Origin: JACKHO01 sp041398745
GTDB lineage: Bacteria; Planctomycetota; Planctomycetia; Planctomycetales; Planctomycetaceae
Assembly (NCBI GenBank): GCA_041398745.1
Contig: JAWKUB010000010.1
Location: 186,001-250,000, forward strand
Length of the DNA: 64,000 nucleotides
Direction: 5' to 3'
Shown in pieces: positions 17,609 to 25,140 of this stretch. Position numbers and translations under genes: made by a program. Numbering within the stretch: position 1 is the stretch's first letter; each line of letters begins with the position of its first letter. The notes beneath the pieces are model-generated. The model was not told the DNA's origin. It made no database searches and worked only from the letters and a program-made list of their open reading frames with translations.

Positions 17609-18712
17609 GTGAAGAAATTGTCGCGACCAAAGTTTCCGCTGCAGCGTGGAGGCTTCACCCTCATTGAGTTGCTGGTGGTTATTGCCATCATTGCAGTGCT
17701 GATTGCCCTGCTGCTGCCAGCTGTTCAGCAAGCTCGTGAGGCCGCCCGTCGTTCGCAGTGCAAAAACAACCTTAAGCAAATTGGCTTGGCTACCCACAAC
17801 TTCCACGAAACGTATGGAAAGTTGCCTCCTATTGTGACTCACTCCGGTGGACCGACTTTCTTCTTCCACCTGCTCCCTTACTTCGAGCAAGCCCCACTGC
17901 AGAATCTGTACTTGGGTGGCGCAGCGACAGCTTCTCAGAAGACTGACATCCGCAATCATATGGATACCAACTTCCAGATCATTGTTGATGCTGGTAAGAT
18001 CGACTCAGTGCAGGGAATTCCCGGTCTCGCCTGCCCAACATACCGTGCTTCTGCTGGCGTAGAAGTGTCAGGAAACACTCGCGGCCCCAAAGGGGACTAC
18101 GCGGTGGTATTCATGCAAGGACGCGGTAGTGACACCAACACGAACAACCAGCAGACAGAAGACGGCTGGTGGAGCCACCACAACTCTGCAAGCACTGGCG
18201 ACCGGAATCGCCAGAAAGGGTTGATCATGACTGGTGATGGTACTCGTATCACCGATGACGGTGGTCTTGATGGTGTCAATGGTCGGCGTCGTAAGGAAGC
18301 GATCCTGACGCAGACCCTCGGTTCAGCGACCGATGGTACCAGCAACACCTTCATGGTGGGTGAAAAGTTCTGGACACGGGAAGAATTGACACGCTCCGGC
18401 AACGCCGGCCATAACAACGTCGACCACTCAGTGTTCGTGCAGGATGGCAGCTGGCGGGAGTACTTGGTTACCCGCAATCTGCGTTTGCCATTGAAGACTG
18501 GTGTGAAGCTGGATGGAGGAAACAACTGGGCTGATACCGACCCGAATGCCACTGGCGCAGCCCGTGGAACTGGCTTCGGCAGTTGGCACCCTGGCACTGT
18601 CCACTTCCTGCTGGCCGATGGTTCTGTCCGCGGTGTCAGTGAGAACATTGATCGCCAAACCCAGTGGCGTTTGGCCGACCGTGCCGATGGTCAGCCAGTT
18701 GGTGAGTTCTAA
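17609..18712 (+). CDS. DUF1559 domain protein with prepilin-type N terminus
   Basis: Starts at GTG 17609, because GGAG lies six bases upstream (17599); a TTG frame start at 17570 has no such signal. The N terminus reads RGGFTLIELLVVIAIIAVLI, the type IV prepilin/pseudopilin cleavage and methylation signal, followed by ALLLPAVQQAREAARRSQCKNNLKQIGLATHNFHE, which is diagnostic for DUF1559. The C terminus (WHPGTVHFLLADGSVRGVSENID) is the conserved H-x-G-G-x-N-xxxxDGSV-like block of the family. These proteins are abundant in planctomycetes and are thought to be minor pseudopilins or surface fibre subunits processed by a prepilin peptidase. It is the first gene of a set with the lipoprotein, CRTAC1 and TPR genes, although a terminator follows it. 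Confidence 0.93.
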   Translation: MKKLSRPKFPLQRGGFTLIELLVVIAIIAVLIALLLPAVQQAREAARRSQCKNNLKQIGLATHNFHETYGKLPPIVTHSGGPTFFFHLLPYFEQAPLQNLYLGGAATASQKTDIRNHMDTNFQIIVDAGKIDSVQGIPGLACPTYRASAGVEVSGNTRGPKGDYAVVFMQGRGSDTNTNNQQTEDGWWSHHNSASTGDRNRQKGLIMTGDGTRITDDGGLDGVNGRRRKEAILTQTLGSATDGTSNTFMVGEKFWTREELTRSGNAGHNNVDHSVFVQDGSWREYLVTRNLRLPLKTGVKLDGGNNWADTDPNATGAARGTGFGSWHPGTVHFLLADGSVRGVSENIDRQTQWRLADRADGQPVGEF

Positions 18713-18747
18713 TCGCGCCTTTTGATTCAGTGCGTATTCAGTCACTG

Positions 18748-18782
18748 CCGGCCACATGTGAGAATGTGTGGCCGGTTTTTTT
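18748..18782 (+). terminator. Rho-independent terminator after the DUF1559 gene
   Basis: CCGGCCACA and TGTGGCCGG form a GC-rich stem around a ten-base loop, followed immediately by seven T residues. It lies 35 bases after the stop codon. It would give a short monocistronic pseudopilin mRNA with partial read-through into the lipoprotein gene. Confidence 0.85.
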
Positions 18783-18861
18783 CTAGTAACTGTTTTCGCC
18801 GCCGCGATCACGTTACCATTCCGCTTTGCAGACAAACTCAAGTTTTCAAAGGTCCAGCATC

Positions 18862-19278
18862 ATGATGCGATTTGTTTCATTCTTTTCACTGGCAGTCGTT
18901 GTTTTTAGTCTTCACGGGTGTGGGCCCGGTACAAGCAACGTGACAGGTACTGCTTCGTTCTCCGACGGCGCGCCTCTCTCGAAAGGCGTGGTCATGTTCA
19001 ATGGCGATGCTGGCTCCTTCAGTGGGTCTATTGGGGCCGATGGCAAATACACGCTCGAAGGAGTACTTCCCGGGACTTACAAAGTCGTGGTCACGGGCGT
19101 CATGGACAAAGAGGCCAATTTGGACATGAACTACGACGAGCAAGGGAATTACGTTGAGTCGAATGAAGAGCCTCCCAAGTCGCTCATTCTGGCGGACTAC
19201 GGCGATATCGCTAAAACGCCCCTTTCAATGACCGTTCCTTCAGGGGACTACAACATTAAGGTTGAGAAGGCCAATTAG
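18862..19278 (+). CDS. Small lipoprotein with carboxypeptidase-regulatory-like beta-sandwich
   Basis: The chosen start is ATG 18862 (ATG 18865 is equally possible), preceded by AAAGG. The leader MMRFVSFFSLAVVVFSLHGC ends in a lipobox (L-H-G-C), so the protein is predicted to be lipid-anchored. The body, about 118 residues, reads VTGTASFSDGAPLSKGVVMF, then GADGKYTLEGVLPGTYKVVV, a transthyretin-like/carboxypeptidase regulatory-like beta-sandwich. Such lipoproteins very often follow DUF1559 genes in planctomycetes, which supports a shared role at the cell surface. The function is unknown. It ends eight bases before the CRTAC1 gene start. Confidence 0.8.
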   Translation: MMRFVSFFSLAVVVFSLHGCGPGTSNVTGTASFSDGAPLSKGVVMFNGDAGSFSGSIGADGKYTLEGVLPGTYKVVVTGVMDKEANLDMNYDEQGNYVESNEEPPKSLILADYGDIAKTPLSMTVPSGDYNIKVEKAN

Positions 19279-19285
19279 TGCGTTG

Positions 19286-21097
19286 ATGACCCGTCGTCTC
19301 TCGAACGCCTGCCTTTACTGTTTAGCAGGCGTTTTTATTGTTCTGTGGGGGTGTCACGGCGGCGGGATGCCGCCCGCAGAAGAGGGTGTGGATGATTCAA
19401 CTCCTAACGCGGCCTCTTCAGTAGAGGCCGCTGCGACGAGCCCGGCCGCTAACCAGACGGGGCGAGCCAGATTGCCATTCGTTGAGCCGGTTATTCGCAC
19501 GGAACGTCCCGCGCGAGATGGAGACTGGTTTGAGAACGTGGCAATTCAACGAGGCGTGGATTTCAGCTATAGCGATGGAAGTTCCAGCGGGAATTTCGCC
19601 ATCTTGGAATCGGTTGGCGGTGGAGTTGCGCTAACCGATGTTGACCGGGACGGTCTGATAGACGCCGTCTTCACGGGCGGCGGAACACTGCCCCGAACGG
19701 CTTCGGCGATCGACATTGTGGGAAGATCGGCCGGTTTGTTTCTGAATCGGGGTAACCAATTCCTCGAAGCGACAACTTTCGCCCGAATGGCGAGTACCTC
19801 GCTGTATACACATGGCATTTCTGCTGCCGACCTTGATTCTGATGGCTTTCCGGACCTGATCATTTCCGGATACGGGGGCTTGCAGATTTGGATGAACGCG
19901 GGCGACGGAACTTTTGACGAAAGTTCCCGGCAGTTGGGAATCGAGTCGTCGCTGTGGAACGTGACAGCGGTTGCAGCCGACCTCAACGGCGATGCATTGC
20001 AGGACCTGTACTTGTTGACGTATGCCAAGTGGCATCCTGACTTCGAGGAGTTTTGCCGGAATGATCGTCAGCTGCAGGATGTCTGTGGTCCGACACTGTT
20101 TCCAGGCGAGCCCGACCGTCTTTTTCTGAACACCGGAACCGATTTTCAGGACGTGACTTCAGATGCAGGACTCGTATCGGGAAATCGGGGTTTGGGGGTA
20201 TGTGTCGCCGATCTTGACGACAATGGCTGGCTTGATGTCGTGATTGTCAATGATGTGGAAGCAAATCAATGTTACTTGAATTCCGGTACGCTTCCTTTCA
20301 ACGAAGACGGACTCATTTCCGGAATTGCATACTCTGAGACGGGAGAGCGTGAAGGTTCAATGGGCATTGATGCTGGTGACTTCGACAACGATTTGGCCAT
20401 TGACCTGTGGTACACAAACTACGCTCATCAGGACAACTCGTTGCTGCGAAATGTGGGGCATGGTGGTTTTGGGCACATGACCGGCCTGAAAGGGCTGGCC
20501 GGCGTCTCTCGACCTTGGGTCGGTTTTGGGACCGGGTTCTGCGATTTCAATGGCGATGGCTGGCAGGATTTGTATGTTGTTAACGGGCACGTAGCGTACG
20601 ACCGGCTTGACAGTCCATATTTTCAACCAGCACAGGTATTTGAGAATCAAAAGGGAAAGATCTTTGCTGAGGTCACCGGTTCGGCAGGGCCCTATTTTGA
20701 ACATGCGCGGTCCGGGCGGGGATCGGCCCATGCCGACTTGAATCATGACGGCGCCCCGGATCTGGTTATTTGCCACCAGAATGAACCGGTGGCCATTCTG
20801 CAAAATCGCCTACTCCCTACGGCATACCTGTCACTGCAGCTCATCGGTCGTCAGGGAGATCGGAGCGCCGTCGGAGCGAAGGTTATTCTGGAAGACAAGA
20901 CTGGCAGCCGAATATTGGCGCGGACTGCCGGCGGTAGCTATGCCTCGAGCAGCGACGGCCCACTGCTGTTTTCTCTCACAGACAGTGAGCCGGTGAAGAT
21001 AAGTATTGTCTGGCCTGGTGGACAGAAGGAGTCGCATCGGCTGGCGCCTGGGCGATACACCGTGGTGGAAGCAGGGGGAAGTCATGTCTGCCCGTAG
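19286..21097 (+). CDS. CRTAC1-type FG-GAP repeat lipoprotein with C-terminal ASPIC/UnbV domain
   Basis: The leader MTRRLSNACLYCLAGVFIVLWGC is a lipoprotein signal (L-W-G-C). About seven FG-GAP/VCBS-type calcium-binding loops follow: DVDRDGLIDAVF, DLDSDGFPDLIISG, DLNGDALQDLYL, DLDDNGWLDVVIVND, DFDNDLAIDLWYTN, DFNGDGWQDLYVVNG and DLNHDGAPDLVI, typical of a beta-propeller. The end (GAKVILEDKTGSRILARTAG, then SIVWPGGQKESHRL) is the ASPIC/UnbV domain. The ATG at 19286 is preferred over the TTG at 19262, which overlaps the lipoprotein gene. The last 14 bases overlap the TPR gene, so translation is probably coupled. The family is widespread in planctomycetes and its role is unknown; binding of surface polysaccharide or protein is a guess. 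Confidence 0.9.
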   Translation: MTRRLSNACLYCLAGVFIVLWGCHGGGMPPAEEGVDDSTPNAASSVEAAATSPAANQTGRARLPFVEPVIRTERPARDGDWFENVAIQRGVDFSYSDGSSSGNFAILESVGGGVALTDVDRDGLIDAVFTGGGTLPRTASAIDIVGRSAGLFLNRGNQFLEATTFARMASTSLYTHGISAADLDSDGFPDLIISGYGGLQIWMNAGDGTFDESSRQLGIESSLWNVTAVAADLNGDALQDLYLLTYAKWHPDFEEFCRNDRQLQDVCGPTLFPGEPDRLFLNTGTDFQDVTSDAGLVSGNRGLGVCVADLDDNGWLDVVIVNDVEANQCYLNSGTLPFNEDGLISGIAYSETGEREGSMGIDAGDFDNDLAIDLWYTNYAHQDNSLLRNVGHGGFGHMTGLKGLAGVSRPWVGFGTGFCDFNGDGWQDLYVVNGHVAYDRLDSPYFQPAQVFENQKGKIFAEVTGSAGPYFEHARSGRGSAHADLNHDGAPDLVICHQNEPVAILQNRLLPTAYLSLQLIGRQGDRSAVGAKVILEDKTGSRILARTAGGSYASSSDGPLLFSLTDSEPVKISIVWPGGQKESHRLAPGRYTVVEAGGSHVCP

Positions 21098-22304
21098 TAT
21101 TCTCGTGGCTGCTGTTGTGCTGCTGCTTGCCGTGACTTCTGTGGCAGTGTGGTGGAACACCAAACAAGCCGACGAAGTGACTCCGCAAGTAGTCGAGTCG
21201 CCACTCGATCAATTGCGTGAATTGACTATTGGGATCATAGAAGGGGCACCTCAGGAGCGATCAATAATCTCCCGCAAAGCGGGAATCATTGCCAAGGAGC
21301 TGCAGGCAATTCCGGGCCCAAATCAAGCGGCTGCGAAACTTTATTACGTTGCTCTCCAGCCACTCGCGAATTTGGATCCGGAACTGGCGGCTATTCCACC
21401 GGTTGACGAAGTGCGGCTCATGTCAACGCAGGACCTACAACTGCTGGCCCGATTGCTGTTTCACAGTGGCCGCAATGGGCCGGCAGAACAGCTCGTTACG
21501 CTGGCGCTTGAAAGGGAAGACTCAAGAGATGAAAGCCTGAGAATTGCCATTCTCATCCGCATGGAACTTGGACAGGACGCGGATGTGATGCAACACACGG
21601 AGGAACTGGTTCTGCTAGCACCTGAGGATCCCCGCCCATATCGGGTTCAGATGATGGTACACAGAAATCATGGCCGGTGGGACAATCTGGTGCAATCGGC
21701 AGAACGTGCGGTGGCCCTGACGCATCCCACAGACTGGGTGTTGCAGGTCGAACTCATCGACGCGTACACCCGTCTGGGACGCACAGCGGATGCCCGCCGC
21801 GAATTCGATCGACTAGAGGCAGCACGCCCCGATCTCATTCCAAGGGCTCCCGTCATGCATGCGCGCCTGTTGCTCCAGGAAGGAAATGCGGAAGCGTGCG
21901 AGGCCATTATCCGAAAGTATCTGAACGAGGACCCAGAGGATCCGGAAGGGCTGCTAATGCTCGGAAAGCTGCAACTGGCCGCCAGTCGCATTGCCGAGGC
22001 TGTGCTGACCTTTCAAAAAGTGTTGACTGTCGATCCTTCAGAATCGGAAGCGTATTATCAACTGGGCTTGGCAGAGGCGCGACTTGAACACCACGATCTG
22101 GCTCGTGAGTATCTGGCAAGGCATCGAGTTCTACTAGATGCCAAAATCAAAGTGTATGCCATGGAACAACAGGCAGCTCGCGAACCATACAACGTAGAAA
22201 TCCGTACGCAACTCGCCCAGGAATATCAAGAACTTGGTCTTCCAGAACTGTCTGATTTCTGGCAACGGGCTGCAGCTAGCATAGCCGACGAAGTGTCTCC
22301 GTAG
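21084..22304 (+). CDS. Membrane-anchored tetratricopeptide repeat protein
   Basis: The ATG at 21084 follows a good ribosome site (GGGGGAA) inside the CRTAC1 gene. The N terminus SARSILVAAVVLLLAVTSVAVWW is an uncleaved membrane anchor or signal. Residues of about 130-400 are tandem TPR helices, for example PADQLVTLALEREDSRDESL-like pairs, PRPYRVQMMVHRNHGRWDNL, DWVLQVELIDAYTRLGRTADA, EDPEGLLMLGKLQLAASRIA and SEAYYQLGLAEARLEHHDLA. CRTAC1 genes are commonly followed by TPR genes in planctomycetes, so it is likely the partner of the CRTAC1 lipoprotein, perhaps as a scaffold. The frame is open upstream to 21006, but that region encodes the end of the previous protein in another frame. Confidence 0.85.
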   Translation: MSARSILVAAVVLLLAVTSVAVWWNTKQADEVTPQVVESPLDQLRELTIGIIEGAPQERSIISRKAGIIAKELQAIPGPNQAAAKLYYVALQPLANLDPELAAIPPVDEVRLMSTQDLQLLARLLFHSGRNGPAEQLVTLALEREDSRDESLRIAILIRMELGQDADVMQHTEELVLLAPEDPRPYRVQMMVHRNHGRWDNLVQSAERAVALTHPTDWVLQVELIDAYTRLGRTADARREFDRLEAARPDLIPRAPVMHARLLLQEGNAEACEAIIRKYLNEDPEDPEGLLMLGKLQLAASRIAEAVLTFQKVLTVDPSESEAYYQLGLAEARLEHHDLAREYLARHRVLLDAKIKVYAMEQQAAREPYNVEIRTQLAQEYQELGLPELSDFWQRAAASIADEVSP

Positions 22305-22668
22305 TTGCGACCGCGGCATTTCTGGCACATCGAAAGCCAAGTAGAATCAGGTGGCGGTCCGCGAGGAACGGTAGCCGGCGTTTTCGGACTCGAGGAATTG
22401 ATTCCACTGCTTCAGTACAGTGGACGTACACCATACGTCCGAGATGATGGGACCTTTTCCCTACTCCGGCCTCCTCTCGTCGTACCAGTCCCTTCGCATT
22501 TCGACCGGCTCGGGGAGTTCTTCGAGAGCCAATTGCCCAATCCCCTTCGGTTTCGCAGACCTAATCTCTCACTCTCCTCAGCAGCGTTAAGGCTCGACCG
22601 AAAAGCATGTTACGTCACAGGGCCAAGATTGAGAATCGACGCAATTCCGTACATGGTTTAGCGACTTG
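22305..22668. other. Non-coding stretch before IS copy 2
   Basis: I see no gene, repeat or structured RNA in these bases. A short open frame starting at 22305 has no family resemblance and no codon pattern like its neighbours. Confidence 0.4.
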
Positions 22669-22787
22669 GTCGTCCCTGAATAACGGTTTTGGTGTGTTGA
22701 GGATCTGGGTGGCGAGGGGATTGGGCTTGGTTAGAATTGCCAGGAAATGGAGTTCATCGCTTTGAAACCTTGCAATTTGAGTCGCGC

Positions 22788-23006
22788 ATGAAGCCGAAAT
22801 CGACGCCGAGGGGGCAGTTGGACTTGTTTCGGGCGAGTTTTGAGCAGATTCTCAACCCGCGACACCCGCTGATTGTTCTGGCCAGTCAAATCGACTGGCA
22901 GCGTTTCGAGGGGGCGTTCGCCGACTGCTACTCCGAGGACATGGGAGGCCCAGCTAAGGCGATTCGGCTGATGGTGGGACTGCCAGGTTGGTGTGGTTCG
23001 CCGTAG
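22788..23006 (+). CDS. IS5-family transposase, N-terminal frame (copy 2)
   Basis: Starts at ATG 22788 with MKPKSTPRGQLDLFRASFEQ and reaches the conserved N-terminal block DMGGPAKAIRLMVGL, which is the beginning of IS5-type transposases. It then runs into PGWCGSP and stops at TAG 23004-23006. The rest of the transposase continues in the -1 frame, from the codons overlapping 22958-23006. About 26 extra bases appear between LMVGL and NLEHTFNESDE compared with the continuous protein I would expect; this comparison is from memory of the family. Confidence 0.7.
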   Translation: MKPKSTPRGQLDLFRASFEQILNPRHPLIVLASQIDWQRFEGAFADCYSEDMGGPAKAIRLMVGLPGWCGSP

Positions 23007-24097
23007 GGCTCAACCTCGAGCACACGTTCAACGAGTCGGATGAATCGTTGTTGAAACGGTGGGTCGAGAATCCCTGCTGGCAGGCATTCTGTGGTTACGA
23101 AACGATGCAGCATGAGGTACCGATTCATCCCACGTCAATGACCAAGTGGCGACAGCGGGTCGGTACTGAAAAGTTGTCGCTGCTGCTTCAAGAGACGATT
23201 GCCGTGGCCGTTCAAGAGAAGAACATCACACATCCGACCGATTCGAAGTTGTACCACAAAGCGATCACCAAGCTGGCTGCCGCTGCGAAAGCACGCGCTG
23301 TGAACCTGCGGCAGTCGTACGTATGTGTCTCGAAGAAAGAGTCGATTCGCGTGGGACGATATGCTCATGCGAAACAGTTCAAGCGAATGCACAGATCATT
23401 GAAGAAACAACGCACGTACCTGGGCCGCCTGGTGCGCGACATGCGTCGCAAGGTCTCCACGCCTGATTCCGAGTTGGAGACGCTGCTGAAATTGTGCGAG
23501 CGGTTGCATGCTCAGGAACGCTCGGACAAACACAAGCTTTACAGCCTGCACGAGCCTGAGGTGCGGTGCATCAGCAAAGGCAAAGCTCATAAGCGCTATG
23601 AGTTTGGCCAGAAAGTTTCCGTGGCGACAACAAACCGCCACAACTGGATCGTGGGTATCGAACTGTGCGAAGACAACCCGTACGATGGCCATACACTTGC
23701 CCGAACGATCTGTTCGATCGAATTCAATACCGGTGTGAATGTGACGGACGCCTTCGTCGACAAAGGCTATCGTGGTCATGATTATGAAGGTGAGGCGACC
23801 ATTCACCGCTCCGGAATGAGTCGCAAAGATCTGACACGTACTCAAAAGCCCCGACGCAAACGTCGCAGTGCGGTCGAACCGAAAATCGCCCATTTCAAAA
23901 GCGACCACCGCATGGGGCGCTGCTTCCTGAAAGTTCTCATTGGCGATGCCCTGAACGCAACCCTGGCGGCAACCGGTTCGAGTTTGCTGAACCTCCTCCG
24001 CGCCATCGCGCACGCGCTGATGTTCTGGCTGAAGCGGACGTTCAGCGCACCCCAGCGACAACCTTTCCGCCGCCAAACCCCCCTGCCATTCGGCTGA
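22988..24097 (+). CDS. IS5-family DDE transposase, main frame (copy 2)
   Basis: This frame carries the catalytic part of the transposase: ESDESLLKRWVENP, HEPEVRCISKGKAHKRYEFG, first Asp in ELCEDNPYDGHTL, second Asp in DAFVDKGYRGHDYEGE, Glu in SAVEPKIAHFKSDHRMGR, and the C-terminal GDALNATLAATGSSLLNLLR. It starts formally at TTG 22988 with no ribosome signal and lacks the N-terminal DNA-binding part, which is in the preceding frame. A -1 frameshift in the overlap would join the two, but I see no convincing slippery heptamer. Both copies share the break, so an active relative may have moved them, or the two-frame form is functional in a way I cannot see. Confidence 0.85.
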   Translation: MVWFAVGLNLEHTFNESDESLLKRWVENPCWQAFCGYETMQHEVPIHPTSMTKWRQRVGTEKLSLLLQETIAVAVQEKNITHPTDSKLYHKAITKLAAAAKARAVNLRQSYVCVSKKESIRVGRYAHAKQFKRMHRSLKKQRTYLGRLVRDMRRKVSTPDSELETLLKLCERLHAQERSDKHKLYSLHEPEVRCISKGKAHKRYEFGQKVSVATTNRHNWIVGIELCEDNPYDGHTLARTICSIEFNTGVNVTDAFVDKGYRGHDYEGEATIHRSGMSRKDLTRTQKPRRKRRSAVEPKIAHFKSDHRMGRCFLKVLIGDALNATLAATGSSLLNLLRAIAHALMFWLKRTFSAPQRQPFRRQTPLPFG

Positions 24098-24354
24098 ACA
24101 GCCCGCATCACCCGCACACCAAGCGAATGTCACCACTGATGATCAACTTCAAGACTTTTTCAGGTTCGACTTCGTAGCATGCGTCGAGACGCACGGAACC
24201 TTAAGTGCAGGATGACGCTCAAATGAGCAAGGGAACGGAAATCTTCGGATCCAGAAAGGTGCGCCTGATCACTCCTGTGACTTCCCACATGCGTGGACAA
24301 ATTGTACCACCCTGCCACTCAATCCTTGTTGACAGTGCCGACGCACCCTACGGG

Positions 24355-25056
24355 TTACTGTTGGGCATCCTTGGCACACTGATCAAGAGCACAATTGAGC
24401 CATCCCGTATACCATTGATTGAATCGTACACGATTACCGTCCTTTAGCATTGGAGATATGCCGACGTGATCTGCGCGATCATCATACCACAGATTGCCCA
24501 ACTCGGAGCCGGTTACGACGAGAAGCAAGCTTTGTCCACAACCAAGATCTGCAATAGGAATCGCTCCGTCAATATACTTTGGGTTGAAGTGGGCGAAGCT
24601 CCGCTCCTTCCAAATGATCTCGTGTTCATCTTGAACATCGGTGTTGCATTCAGCGTCCCAATCCAAGGCGGCTTTGTCGCAACTCCACTCCTGAGTATGG
24701 GGGAACGGAATTGAAAGAGTGCCGATGTAAAACTCGTCGAATTCAGTTTGTCCCGAAACGCCGTTCATTTTCCCAAGTGGGAAGACCCCATATCCTGGGC
24801 CAGCGCCGCCGTTGCCGAGATTCACCAAGAAATCCCGGTACTCACTTGGAAGGCGAACTGAGTTTTGAGATTCGAAATCGCGAATCTCCCTCTCGGCGAG
24901 ACGCAACCCAAATTCGTAGCGGTGGGTTCTGCTGGCGTCCCAGTTCCAATGACCAATGGGCATGCTTTCGTCACATCGTAGTAGTTGACGCTTCAGGACT
25001 CCCACGCTCCGCCTGACCCATTCGTAGTCCATGTCTAACTCATAATGTGAGTACAA
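24355..25056 (-). CDS. SMI1/KNR4 (SUKH) family protein
   Basis: Residues of about 55-100 contain the family signature: a helix ERE IRDFESQNSVRLPSEYRDF followed by LVNLGNGGAGPGYGVFPL. Further on, FAHFNPKYIDGAIPIADLGC and SLLLVVTGSELGNLWYDDR match the conserved second part of SUKH proteins. In bacteria this fold is common in immunity proteins that neutralise contact-dependent or polymorphic toxins, and it also occurs in cytoplasmic proteins of unknown role. No toxin gene is next to it. It is flanked by the IS on one side and the PQQ gene on the other, so it may have arrived separately. No signal peptide; a cytoplasmic product is expected. Confidence 0.8.
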   Translation of the reverse strand: MYSHYELDMDYEWVRRSVGVLKRQLLRCDESMPIGHWNWDASRTHRYEFGLRLAEREIRDFESQNSVRLPSEYRDFLVNLGNGGAGPGYGVFPLGKMNGVSGQTEFDEFYIGTLSIPFPHTQEWSCDKAALDWDAECNTDVQDEHEIIWKERSFAHFNPKYIDGAIPIADLGCGQSLLLVVTGSELGNLWYDDRADHVGISPMLKDGNRVRFNQWYTGWLNCALDQCAKDAQQ

Positions 25057-25140
25057 GGTGGGTGGACAAAGTAGCGGTCGACCATGCCCCTACATGACTT
25101 CCTTGACTGGTGAACGGCGTCTCACTCTGGCGCGTCACAA

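Larger units (their letters stand above)
22669..24170 (+). mobile_element. IS5-family element, copy 2, about 1.5 kb with both ends
   Basis: The right end is fixed by comparison with copy 1: homology stops after TTTTTCAGGTTCGAC at 24170. Its reverse complement, GTCGAACCTGAAAAAGTCTT, aligns with GTCGTCCCTGAATAACGGTT at 22669, an imperfect terminal inverted repeat that gives the left end. No clear target duplication was seen. The transposase is split over two overlapping frames. Confidence 0.75.

Noticed and set aside
22958..23006. Programmed -1 frameshift in the IS5 transposase
   Set aside because: The frames are in the right relation, but I found no X-XXY-YYZ slippery heptamer or clear downstream stem in the overlap.
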